Below are positions 16,613 through 25,561 of a stretch of 64,000 nt of DNA, one piece after another. The notes below the pieces were generated by a model. That model had not been told where the DNA came from and searched no databases. It saw nothing but the letters and a program-made list of their open reading frames with translations. This stretch comes from UTCFX2 sp963788145. Its GTDB lineage: Bacteria > Chloroflexota > Anaerolineae > Anaerolineales > UBA4823. Location of the stretch: assembly GCA_963788145.1 (NCBI GenBank), contig CAWBFQ010000007.1:496001-560000 (forward strand). Direction: 5' to 3'. How positions within the stretch are numbered: the stretch's first letter is position 1; each line of letters opens with the position of its first letter. A program made the position numbers and the translations under genes.

Positions 16613-16735
16613 ATTCATTCCTCCTGAATTCATACACGTAATGATCTGTTTATCTGGTAGTTTATGAAGAAACTCATAGATTGAATTGCATAGGTTAATA
16701 TACCACAATGATTTCTGGACAATATAGGAACGATA

Positions 16736-18445
16736 TTAGAATCCAATCTCTTTCAAAATATCTTGTTCATTGCGTTTGGAACTGGCGGATTTGCCCAGCA
16801 ACTCTTCCCAGAAATGGTCGTCGTAACGTCGAGAACGCACCGGCAGCGGCATAGGGATTCCCCATCCGAGCAGCAGCACCTCCTCTTTGGGTTGCAGCCG
16901 GGCGAGCATACCTCGCAGCGCATCGCGACCCGCCAGGCCGGAGAGCACCGCCCGGATATCATCTTCGTCACCAAGCCAGCCGGAGACGCGCGTCCCAAGT
17001 TGAGACATCACCTCATCATATATCTGAGAAGGACGCTGGTCAATGACCAACAAAGTGACATAATATTTGCGCATTTCGCGAGCGATGGTGCTGAACGTGG
17101 TTTGAGAAGCCATCTCGCGATTGAGCAACTTGTGGGCTTCTTCCAGCACCACCACCAGCGGACGAGGTTCTTTTTTGCCGTGGGTGCGGTACTGATTGGT
17201 ATGTTGCTCCCAGGCCTGGCGAATCCGACGAGTGAGCAGATTGCTTACCAGCAGGTAATCCAGGTCGCTTTCGTGGTTCCCGAAGGAGAGAATGACATGT
17301 TGACCGTTCTCCAGCGCTTTGATGATCTCGGTCACTGCGTCTGAGGCGGGATGATCTACAATATAAGGGCAGTTGAACAGGCGGCGCAGCTTATCGTGCA
17401 GTCCTTCAGCGGCCATCACGTTTACCCCTGCTTCCGTAGCCCAGGCTGCCACGCTGTCGGCTGCAGGGACTTTTTTGCCGCTTTCATCGTCGATCGTAAA
17501 CGCGTTTCGGCGCATTTCCTTGAAGCTGGCAAACCAATCCTGGCGGAAAGTGGTGGCAAGCGCATCCAGGGTGGTTGGGGTGGTCTCTTTCAGGTTCAGT
17601 TCGCGTGTGAGCAGTTCGATATCTTCAGGTTGGATATCGCGCATGGCGATCTCCAGGTTGAAGTCAGGCGGCTGACCGCGGATCATCGCTCCCTGGCCCA
17701 AGCCCACGACCCGAACCCGTGCTGGAAAGCGGGTCTTCAACCCGATGACTCGGGTCTGTGTATCGGAGGCGATGTCATCGTAGCCATATTCGTTGTGCAT
17801 GTCGAATACCAGCAAAGATGTATGGCTTTGCTGGATCAGACCGGCCAGGATGATGCGGGTCAGGAAAGATTTGCCAGTGCCGGTCGCGCCGAAGATGCCG
17901 GAGGAGCGCTGGACGAAACGGTCCAGATCCAGGCAGACCGGGTGACCCTGCTCGCGCGTGTAACCGATCACAAAGTTACCGGCTTCACCTACTTTACCGA
18001 AAATCTCGGCGATGTCGCCTGAGCTGGCCAGGCGGACGAGGGCATGGTGCGGCGGTACGGTTTTGACCGGAAGAGCATGTGGTTTCGGACGCAGACCCAA
18101 TTCGATCTCTTGCTGAAAACGGGCGTAGTTGGGTGAATCCAGGTCTGGACCGCGTTCGAGCATCAAGGCGGGCAGCACTTCGAGGTTGGTGTACAGGGTT
18201 TGACCGTGCAGCAAGCGGGCCAGCCCGGGCGGCAGGCGCTGCTCGCTTTGTTCGTCCGCAAAGCGCGGATCGGTAGCCCCGAGCTGCAGGTCGGTGATCA
18301 GGCCATAGAACAGCCAGTCGCCGCTTTCGATCACCACAAATCCGCCTTCCTGTACCTGCTGGGGTGGGATGGTTAGCCGCACTTTAAGGTTTTCTTTCAG
18401 CCCGCCGCCGACAATATAACCTATTGCTTGATTCTGCTCTGTCAT
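16736..18445 (-). CDS. herA: HerA-type DNA translocase ATPase
   Basis: A 569-residue HerA/FtsK-superfamily ATPase. The N-terminal 110 residues form a HAS-barrel-like domain. Walker A is GATGTGKSF (about 187-195), Walker B is PLVVVLEEAHKL, and the RHxGxR-type arginine region follows (STIAREMRKY, LGTRVSGWL). HerA hexamers pump double-stranded DNA and feed the nuclease NurA in end resection; in some bacteria HerA serves phage defence. It is the last gene of nurA / barrel protein / herA, spaced 6 bases from the middle gene. Confidence 0.9.
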   Translation of the reverse strand: MTEQNQAIGYIVGGGLKENLKVRLTIPPQQVQEGGFVVIESGDWLFYGLITDLQLGATDPRFADEQSEQRLPPGLARLLHGQTLYTNLEVLPALMLERGPDLDSPNYARFQQEIELGLRPKPHALPVKTVPPHHALVRLASSGDIAEIFGKVGEAGNFVIGYTREQGHPVCLDLDRFVQRSSGIFGATGTGKSFLTRIILAGLIQQSHTSLLVFDMHNEYGYDDIASDTQTRVIGLKTRFPARVRVVGLGQGAMIRGQPPDFNLEIAMRDIQPEDIELLTRELNLKETTPTTLDALATTFRQDWFASFKEMRRNAFTIDDESGKKVPAADSVAAWATEAGVNVMAAEGLHDKLRRLFNCPYIVDHPASDAVTEIIKALENGQHVILSFGNHESDLDYLLVSNLLTRRIRQAWEQHTNQYRTHGKKEPRPLVVVLEEAHKLLNREMASQTTFSTIAREMRKYYVTLLVIDQRPSQIYDEVMSQLGTRVSGWLGDEDDIRAVLSGLAGRDALRGMLARLQPKEEVLLLGWGIPMPLPVRSRRYDDHFWEELLGKSASSKRNEQDILKEIGF

Positions 18446-18451
18446 CTTATT

Positions 18452-19060
18452 TTATTCCGCAAAAATGTCACTCACTGCGCTGAGTACTTTCATCAAGGTC
18501 GGGTAATCATCCCGCAACAACGTAATCAATTCTTGGGTAGCCTGGTCGAGCCAATCATGATTGCCATATTCCTGCTGTACAAGCTGCGTCTGTTGGATGT
18601 GGGCAGCGAGAATCTCGTCGATTGGCAGGTCGGCGGCGCGCAAGATGTGGCGGAAATAACCGAACCGTCCGACGGTAGTGAATCGATGCAGTTCGTCTGG
18701 GTCGCATAAGTAGATCCGATCCAAGCTGAGCGGCGGGCGAGGTGGGAGCATGTGATAGATCTGCTCTCCCTTACGATACCCTACGGATAATACGCTCATC
18801 TCCAATGGGATATTGCGGTTCAGGCGGTTGTCGGCGATGACGCTTTCATCCACGCCTTCTGCGGTGACGAGCTGGCGCACCAGCCCATCGTCATCGATGT
18901 GGATGTCGGTGATCAGGCCAAAAATCTCGTAATCTTCGTCCAGGCGCGCTTTGACTAACGCTCCAAAAGACGGGCTTTCAAGCTGGGATACCCGGCAACC
19001 GACCACAAAACCGGATGTCCCGGCCCGCAGCAGACGGCCGATTTGGATGGCATGATTCAT
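18452..19060 (-). CDS. HAS-barrel-like protein between nurA and herA
   Basis: A 202-residue protein that I can place only loosely. Its N-terminal 80 residues (IGRLLRAGTSGFVVGCRV, VKARLDEDYEIFGLITDI) resemble the HAS barrel that begins HerA proteins, but there is no Walker motif. The C-terminal 120 residues are mostly helical. Its place in the operon suggests an adaptor or regulator of the HerA-NurA machine. The start follows GAAAGGTGATC, which lies in the nurA end. Confidence 0.75.
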   Translation of the reverse strand: MNHAIQIGRLLRAGTSGFVVGCRVSQLESPSFGALVKARLDEDYEIFGLITDIHIDDDGLVRQLVTAEGVDESVIADNRLNRNIPLEMSVLSVGYRKGEQIYHMLPPRPPLSLDRIYLCDPDELHRFTTVGRFGYFRHILRAADLPIDEILAAHIQQTQLVQQEYGNHDWLDQATQELITLLRDDYPTLMKVLSAVSDIFAE

Positions 19061-19069
19061 ATCAGCAGA

Positions 19070-20272
19070 TCACCTTTCATAACGAGTGCGTCCCGATTGG
19101 TTCTTGGCGGATTGTTTATAGGAGAGGTCATCTATACCTATGCGGCGGTGGTACAGTTCGCTGACGATCATTTGGGTTACCTGGCTCTTTTCATCAAAAG
19201 AGACCACAGCCGCTTCGTGAGCGCGATGGATCAGGTATGGGAACGGACGGCTGCCCATGATCTGACATTGATGGTAAAGGACTGCATGCAGGTCATTCAG
19301 GCGTTCAGGATCGCCGGCAACCCAGGCGGGGATCTCGATGCGGGCCAGCCAGGGTTTTCCAGGGCGGCCAACATTGAGATAAAAGAAGTGCAGCGCCAAT
19401 TCATTGTGGTAATGTCGGGCAGAGCGGGATTGCATCCCAAATATGGCAGATCTTTCGCCTGGCTTGAGCAGTTCCTGAAAGATGTATCGATCACTAACCC
19501 GATGGAGTGGGTAGTAATCCTTCACTTTCGCTAAATCTGCCTCATCCAGAAGCGCAATCTCCAAAAGGCGCACTACCAGATTGGCTGTAGGTTTATCAAC
19601 ATATCCTGCGATGGTTCCCCCATTGGCATGTAAAGCCTGCAGTACAGAAAGATATTTTTCCAAACTTTGCTGGAATTCGAGGCTATCCTGGGTATCTTTA
19701 GCCCCCCAAAGTTCCATAGGTCCGTCGGTGAAGGTGACCGCGCCGGTTGGGGATTCGCCAGCCAACCGTGCAAGCAGTTTGCGCTCCTCCAGATCACGCA
19801 TTAAGGAGATTTGCGATTCGTTTTTGATACCTGTGGGCGTATGCAATTGATCGTCATATAACAATCGGCTGTCGACTGTTAGCTGGGGCGGCTCCTGGCT
19901 TCCCAAAACCATCTGGATAGCTCCAATGTTAATCAGACTGAAGCTGACCTGTTCGTGGCGGTCCGGGAAGATCTGAGATCCGTCGGCCGCGATCAGGGTG
20001 ATCTGAGAGGGCAGTTCAGGCAATGGGGAGCGTTGGTTGAGCGCCTCGGGAGGGGCGGGCAAATTTACGGCTGGAACAGCGCAGCGTAGATTGGGATCGT
20101 ACAGGCGGGTAATGCGCTCCGCCCGCTGGATCAATCGCTGTGCATCTTGAGCATTTGAATCCAGCAGATCGCATGCTTTTTGGCGTTGATCCTCCAATTC
20201 GCTCGCGTGTTGGCTGGCATTCTCGCCCAGCGCTTTGACCTGCGCCTGCACCTGCTGAAAGTCGATAGCCAT
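19070..20272 (-). CDS. nurA: NurA-domain nuclease
   Basis: A 400-residue protein with a NurA (RNase H-like) domain. Expected metal ligands are in IAADGSQI (about 94-101), VTFTDGPMELWG (about 178-190) and YVDKPTANLVVRL (about 224-236); a C-terminal Asp/His segment follows (HLVLYH-like ...YHQCQ). NurA degrades DNA ends when loaded by HerA. A helical region (residues 1-60) precedes the domain. It starts the three-gene operon; the promoter is not obvious in the 100 bases between it and the divergent acetyltransferase. Confidence 0.85.
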   Translation of the reverse strand: MAIDFQQVQAQVKALGENASQHASELEDQRQKACDLLDSNAQDAQRLIQRAERITRLYDPNLRCAVPAVNLPAPPEALNQRSPLPELPSQITLIAADGSQIFPDRHEQVSFSLINIGAIQMVLGSQEPPQLTVDSRLLYDDQLHTPTGIKNESQISLMRDLEERKLLARLAGESPTGAVTFTDGPMELWGAKDTQDSLEFQQSLEKYLSVLQALHANGGTIAGYVDKPTANLVVRLLEIALLDEADLAKVKDYYPLHRVSDRYIFQELLKPGERSAIFGMQSRSARHYHNELALHFFYLNVGRPGKPWLARIEIPAWVAGDPERLNDLHAVLYHQCQIMGSRPFPYLIHRAHEAAVVSFDEKSQVTQMIVSELYHRRIGIDDLSYKQSAKNQSGRTRYER

Positions 20273-20373
20273 CCGTCTCCCACATTCTCAGAACAAGTGT
20301 TTTGAATATTGTACAGCTTGATAGCCTCCAGCGCAAGGGAAACTAGGGTAAAATTCTTGCTATTGAGGTATCA

Positions 20374-21364
20374 ATGGCTGTAATCACAGAGCCGCTCTCA
20401 TCGGTTGCAAAGAAAGACCCCATACGCCCATTCGATATCCGGCGCGATCTGACCCGGGTTGCTGACCTGGTGGAGCTTTGCTTCACGGATACATTAGATT
20501 CGGATGGACGTGAATATCTGGCGCGTATGCGTTCGGCGGCTAAAAACGCCTCGATTTTGCGGGCAGCGCAAAGTTGGGCTCACGCCTCGATGGAGGGTTT
20601 CGTCTGGCTGGAAGAGGAGCAAATGGTGGGGAATGTCAGCTTGATCCCCTACTATATCAAGAGCCGGCGCTTCTTTTTGATTGCAAATGTAGCGGTGCAT
20701 CCGGATTACCGCCGGCGCGGAATTGCGCGTAAATTGACTGAGAAAGCAATCCGGTTTTCGCGTGAACGCGGTTCTCCCTCGGCCTGGCTCCATGTGCGCG
20801 AGGATAACCAGCCGGCTCGACAGTTGTATCAAGAGCTCGGTTTTGAAGAAAAAGCAGTGCGAACCACCTGGTTGGGAAATCCAGCTCTTCAACCGCTGGA
20901 GAAACCTGCCGGGATGCGCCTGATTACCCCTGGTCGTCAGTCATGGCCGGCGATGAGCGATTGGCTGCAAGACAGCTACCCGCCAGAATTATCCTGGCAT
21001 CTGCCATTTCACGCCAGTAACTTGCGCCCTGGCCCGGTTGGGATGGTTTCCGCGTTTTCTCTATAACGCCTATGTTCGCCAGTGGGGGGTCACCCATGGG
21101 GGGCGTTTGAAAGCCGCAGCAGCCTGGCAGGCGAGCAGCGCGCACGCCAATATGCTTTGGTTGGCTGCCCCGATGGGAGGGGATGAAGGGTTTGTGCACG
21201 CCTTGCTTGAATACATTCTCCATCACGCTCCCACCCATCGCGCTCTGGCTCTGGACTTCCCTGCTCACCAGTATGAGACCGCGATTCGCGCTGCCGGTTT
21301 TAGCGAGCAACAGACCCTGGTTTGGATGGAAAAGCGGTTTGTAACAGGTGAACACAGCAGGTAA
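20374..21364 (+). CDS. Two-domain GNAT acetyltransferase, reading frame broken by one base
   Basis: The first domain (about 20-170) is a clear GNAT fold: FLIANVAVHPDYRRRGIARKL is the acetyl-CoA loop and QLYQELGFEEK the last strand. The frame then stops at 21066, but the C-terminal 105 residues (WFPRFLYNAYVRQW to WMEKRFV) stay open one base later from about 21038. One extra base near 21031-21040 (GGCCCGGTTGGGA) joins them into a tandem GNAT of about 330 residues. The substrate is unknown. Confidence 0.75.
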
Positions 21365-21368
21365 AGCG

Positions 21369-22107
21369 ATGCAGCTTAATCTGCGAATTCGATCAGCTTT
21401 ATCAGCGCTTTAATGCCCCGATTGTGGATCTAGATTGCGGTGTGATGTGCGCCCCACACAACCCGACCGGAAAGCCATTCTGCTGCGATATTTGCCAGGC
21501 AGTTCCGGCTGCCTATCGCCAGGAATGGGACTACTTGAGGCAATCCACGGATCTCTGGCACGTCTGGCACGGCGATGAATGCACTGACGCTCCGCAAGAC
21601 CCCACCGAATTGTTGGTGGATACCCCTGATCATATGATGTTGTTAGCCTGTAAAGGGCCAGCCCACTGCCAGCGTGATTTCCGGGCGATCAGTTGCCGTC
21701 AGTTCCCTTTTTTTCCTTATATCACCTCTGATCTGCGTTTTATTGGGCTGTCCTACGAATGGGAGTTCGAGCCAATCTGTTGGGTGATCAGCCATCTGGA
21801 AGCCGTGACCGAGGCGTATCGATCTGAATTCATCCAGACTTACCAGGCTTTATTCGCTCAATGGGGCGATGATCTGAAAGGATATGCGATCAAATCGGAA
21901 GAGATGCGCGATCATTTCATCACAATCAGGCGGCGAATCCCCATCTTGCGTCGAGACGGAAGTTACTATATGCTCAGCCCGCGCAGCGAACGCATGCAAC
22001 GCGTCTCCACAAACCACTTGCCTCGGTTTGGGGTTTATTCGAGGTCGCTTGGAGATTTCGAGAACGGTTTGTTATCTGATCAAGAAGCTGAAACTCACTT
22101 CGAATAG
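21369..22107 (+). CDS. Cys-rich putative metal-chelating protein (YkgJ/FliB-like), likely one extra base near the start
   Basis: The longest clean frame opens at a GTG (21424). A better start is the ATG at 21369, which follows AGGTAAAGCG and begins MQLNL; removing one base near 21384 (CTGCGAATTC) joins it to EFDQLYQRFNAPIVDLDCG. The protein has Cys clusters DCGVMC, CCDIC, DEC, CKGPAHC and SCRQFPFFPY, the last recalling the CR-FPF motif of the zinc/iron-chelating YkgJ/FliB family. The function is not known. It starts 4 bases after the acetyltransferase. Confidence 0.7.
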
Positions 22108-22163
22108 CCTATTTCATATCAAAAAACAGAAAGTGTCCGCCGACGACCCAATCATCGGTTTCA

Positions 22164-23996
22164 TCATTGATCAAGCATAATCATGAATGCTTGCTGGTCA
22201 GCATTACCATCCTGGTTTGTGTGGCATGTGCTGCAAAGCGCCAGATCGGGTCGATTCTGTTCGATTGCTTCTTGCTCATGACATGTCTTGCATCGCCCAT
22301 GCATGGCTTGCGGGAAAGGCAGCGCCTGATAGTTAAATGTGGCCTCTCCCGGTTTGGGCGTCATGGTCTCATGACACCCCTGGCAGGGCTTTGTGCTTTC
22401 ACGGGTGTGGTCGCCCATATGACATTCCAGGCAGCTTGCATTGCCTCCCAGGGCTTGCTGGTGCAGGGTATGGTTGAAGATAGATGTGGGTTGCTGGTTG
22501 TCTGCGTGGCATTTTGAGCAAGCAGTTGCATCATCATCTGGAAAATTCAGATGGTGGCAGGTCTGGCAAGCTGCTGTTTCAGATCCCATTAGCTGTGTCA
22601 GACGCTCCTGGTGGGCAGTGTGTGGGAACTTGACCACATAACCGGAAGCATTCCCATCGATTTGGATAATTTCCCAGCCGGCAGACGGGATCACCGGGTG
22701 GTCAGGCAGGCTGCCCCCAGTGACGGACTGGATGGGCATCAATGCCAACATCAAGGCAATGGCTACCACTGCCAACCCGGCTCGGCGGGCGATGAAGCTG
22801 CTCAGGCTGGTATCCTGATGAACCTGAGTCAGGGGGTCAAACTGTGGCAGCGCAAATGGATCGGTTTGATGGACAGGCGCCTCTGTCTCCAGGACGGCCA
22901 GGTTTTCGGAGAAGAAAATATAAACCAGAATGGCTGCAGCCGGGATCGCAAAGGCGATCATCACTTCCGGCAATGATGGCGCATAGCTGGTCCCTGCCGG
23001 ATGCCACATTGTGAACATGCTGAGCGACATCCGCTGACTGATCACCCCGGCGATAAGTAGAATCGCAGATGTGATCAGGCCTTCGCGGCTTTCGCGCACT
23101 TTCTTGATGTTGAGCAGGACAATCGGTAACACACCGCCCAGCAGGATTTCAGCGCCAAATAAGAAGCTTTGCCAGGAGCCGTCGAGCGCCTGGGATAGCA
23201 CCCCACGCGCCCATAAATCACCTAACCGCAAAGCCAGATAAATGCTCAGCACAAAACTGGCTATCTTACCAAGCCGTCTGAGCAAATCCAGGCGCAGCCC
23301 GCGCCCAAACCAGCGTTCGGCCAGGAAACCTTCCAATACTAAAGCCATCATACCAGCGGCGATCGCGGAGATGAAGAACATGACCGGGATCCAGGGGCTG
23401 TACCATAACGGATGCACCCGATGCGGCATAATCAGAAAGAGCGATCCCAGGGAGGATTGGTGCAAAGTGGACAGCACAATTCCAGCCACAACCAGAGCGG
23501 GCGTGGCGCGGTGCAGTAGATGTAAAATTCTGTGAAAAATCGGATGTTGAAACCAGGGGTGTTCCAGGATGACAGGCGAGAACTCCAATACCAGCACCGA
23601 GAAATAAAGCATCACACACCAGGCGATCTCAAACATTACAGAATGATGCTGCCAGTGGATGATAGGCATGTAGATATGCCAGGGCAGGCCCAGGTCAAAG
23701 ATTAACGACACAATGAAGGAGCCATAACCCAGTAAAGCCAGCAGAATTGCCCGGCGCAGAATGGGGCGGTAGCTTTCCAAATGGAAGATATATACCATCC
23801 CAGCCAGGGTGAAACCACCGCCAGCCAGGGCCACAAACCCAAGCTTAAAGGCAATCCACAGCCCCCACGGAGTGGCGTCGTTCAAACCGGTAGTCGCCCC
23901 CAGCCCAAATCCAAACCGGAAGATCGCTGCCGCAAGCCCGGCAAATGCGATGGCCCAAAGCCCGTCTTTAATCCAATTGCGATAGGTCGATCCCAT
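22164..23996 (-). CDS. NrfD/HybB-like membrane subunit fused to a hexaheme cytochrome c
   Basis: Residues 1-420 are a multi-span NrfD/HybB-type integral membrane subunit (GLNDATPWGLWIAFKL, HWQHHSVMFEIAWC, HQSSLGSLFLIMPHRVHPLW), which passes electrons between the quinone pool and periplasmic partners. After a last helix near 440 the C-terminal 150 residues carry six CxxCH heme sites (CQTCH, CSKCH, CLECH, CQGCH, CKTCH, CSTCH) and extra His ligands. In Desulfovibrio Hmc complexes the NrfD-like and cytochrome parts are separate genes; here they are one 610-residue protein. It is the last gene of the operon and starts directly after the ferredoxin stop. Confidence 0.9.
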   Translation of the reverse strand: MGSTYRNWIKDGLWAIAFAGLAAAIFRFGFGLGATTGLNDATPWGLWIAFKLGFVALAGGGFTLAGMVYIFHLESYRPILRRAILLALLGYGSFIVSLIFDLGLPWHIYMPIIHWQHHSVMFEIAWCVMLYFSVLVLEFSPVILEHPWFQHPIFHRILHLLHRATPALVVAGIVLSTLHQSSLGSLFLIMPHRVHPLWYSPWIPVMFFISAIAAGMMALVLEGFLAERWFGRGLRLDLLRRLGKIASFVLSIYLALRLGDLWARGVLSQALDGSWQSFLFGAEILLGGVLPIVLLNIKKVRESREGLITSAILLIAGVISQRMSLSMFTMWHPAGTSYAPSLPEVMIAFAIPAAAILVYIFFSENLAVLETEAPVHQTDPFALPQFDPLTQVHQDTSLSSFIARRAGLAVVAIALMLALMPIQSVTGGSLPDHPVIPSAGWEIIQIDGNASGYVVKFPHTAHQERLTQLMGSETAACQTCHHLNFPDDDATACSKCHADNQQPTSIFNHTLHQQALGGNASCLECHMGDHTRESTKPCQGCHETMTPKPGEATFNYQALPFPQAMHGRCKTCHEQEAIEQNRPDLALCSTCHTNQDGNADQQAFMIMLDQ

Positions 23997-24788
23997 TTAT
24001 TCCTCCTGCTGCGAAGCGGCCTGGAGAGCGGCTCGTTTTTCTTCTACCTGCATTCGTCTTCCGATGATCCAGAATAATCCGGTCATTAAACCGCCAGTTG
24101 CCAGGGCTAATCCAGGCACTTTTTCCAGCCAGTTCAATGACAGATCGGGCAATGGCTGGTCTCCGGGCGCGCCTTTGAAACCCAAGAAATCCAGTGGAAC
24201 ATCCGAGACATACATCACCGATGTGCCACCCACTTCGTGCTCTCCATAAACGATTGGTAAATATCGGTTGGGTTCTGCTTGGATTATCTGGTGAGCCTGT
24301 TCGAGCAACACATCCCGCTCTCCAAAGGTCATTACCTTCTCAGGGCAGGCTTCCACACACGCCGGTAATTGGCCTGCTTGCAGACGGTCGTAGCACAGGG
24401 TGCATTTACGCACCAATGGCGCTGGTGTATCCCATTCATATCGCGGGATGCCATATGGACAGGCCATCATACAATAACGACAGCCCATGCATATTTTGGG
24501 GTCATAAAGCACCACACCTTCTGGTGTTTGGTACATCGCTCCAACCGGACATACTGAAACACAAGCCGGTTCCAGGCAATGCCGGCATACTTTGCGGACA
24601 AAACTGCCCTGTGGGCTTTCAACAATAGCTGTGAACCGGTTTGCAGATAGCCCATCCGGGGATTGTTGTGGTCTGATCTGGGACTCGCCAAGCTGGTTGG
24701 CGGTTACGCAGGCCTGCACACATTGGTTACACCCTGTGCAGCGAGTGACATCGACCAAAACGCCGATGTGCTGGTAAGCAAGGCTCAT
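23997..24788 (-). CDS. Membrane-anchored ferredoxin subunit with four 4Fe-4S clusters (HmcB/HybA-like)
   Basis: A 263-residue iron-sulfur subunit of the DMSO reductase/Hmc type. Cys clusters: CTGCNQCVQAC, CRHCLEPACVSVC, CMGCRYCMMAC, and CTLC...CVEAC. A C-terminal membrane helix (about 228-245) anchors it, without the Tat signal often seen in periplasmic homologues. It wires the cytoplasmic HdrD-like subunit or the membrane subunits to the hemes. It overlaps the preceding gene by ATGA. Confidence 0.9.
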   Translation of the reverse strand: MSLAYQHIGVLVDVTRCTGCNQCVQACVTANQLGESQIRPQQSPDGLSANRFTAIVESPQGSFVRKVCRHCLEPACVSVCPVGAMYQTPEGVVLYDPKICMGCRYCMMACPYGIPRYEWDTPAPLVRKCTLCYDRLQAGQLPACVEACPEKVMTFGERDVLLEQAHQIIQAEPNRYLPIVYGEHEVGGTSVMYVSDVPLDFLGFKGAPGDQPLPDLSLNWLEKVPGLALATGGLMTGLFWIIGRRMQVEEKRAALQAASQQEE

Positions 24789-25489
24789 ATCTTCCTCTCC
24801 TGCGGGCCATACAGTGTTTTAACCGTCTTGCTGCCGCCTTGTGGGATCATGTGCCAGCCGATTTCAGTTGACAGCCGGATGATCGGGAACAGGACGCAGT
24901 GGGCAATTTTTGTGAATGGAATGATCAGAAGCAGCAGCATGCCGTTCAAGGTGTGAAATAGCATGAGCGAGTCATACGTAATCGGGTTCCAGGATTGGCC
25001 AGCCAAGAATCCAGACAAAAAGATGTTCAAAATCAGGACCAATAAGAAGTAATCCCCAAACTTGCTCAGCTTGCGAGAGCTGCGCACATACAGCCGATAG
25101 AATAAGAGAAAGCTGCCTCCAAAGATTGCGCCTAAAGTCAGCCAGTCCAGAATGGGTTTGGGGATCGCCAGCCACGTCAGACCAATATTGGCTTGCAGGA
25201 TGTCCAGATGGTTGCGTAAAAACAATGCGACGATCACAATACCTGCATGCAGTACAAAAGATGCCAGGCTGTATCCGGTCCGGTCTTTGCCCAGGCGCCG
25301 AATTGGAAATAACCAGGAGATTGTCTGCTGAATGATTTGGCGGTAAGGGATGCGCTGATCTCCAGCGCGGCGGATGGCTGCAACCATTTCCCAAATGCTG
25401 ATGATTATCAGGCGGAGTAAACCCAATACCAGAACTGCCAGGGTAAATCGTAAAACGGGGCCTTTTGCTAAAATGAGCCAGGTTGGCAT
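24785..25489 (-). CDS. NarI-like membrane cytochrome b subunit (HmcE/DsrM-like)
   Basis: A 234-residue protein with about five to six membrane helices. His residues in VLHAGIV, RNHLD, LMLFHTLNGM and KIAHCV are candidates for heme b ligands, as in NarI/DsrM/HmcE subunits that exchange electrons with quinone. It overlaps the ferredoxin gene and follows the HdrD-like gene after 72 bases. Confidence 0.82.
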   Translation of the reverse strand: MPTWLILAKGPVLRFTLAVLVLGLLRLIIISIWEMVAAIRRAGDQRIPYRQIIQQTISWLFPIRRLGKDRTGYSLASFVLHAGIVIVALFLRNHLDILQANIGLTWLAIPKPILDWLTLGAIFGGSFLLFYRLYVRSSRKLSKFGDYFLLVLILNIFLSGFLAGQSWNPITYDSLMLFHTLNGMLLLLIIPFTKIAHCVLFPIIRLSTEIGWHMIPQGGSKTVKTLYGPQERKI

Positions 25490-25561
25490 TTGATTGACCT
25501 TTCTTTCACCTGTATTTTGAAAATTGCAAACACGGATCTATCCACTAAAAGACACTCAGGA

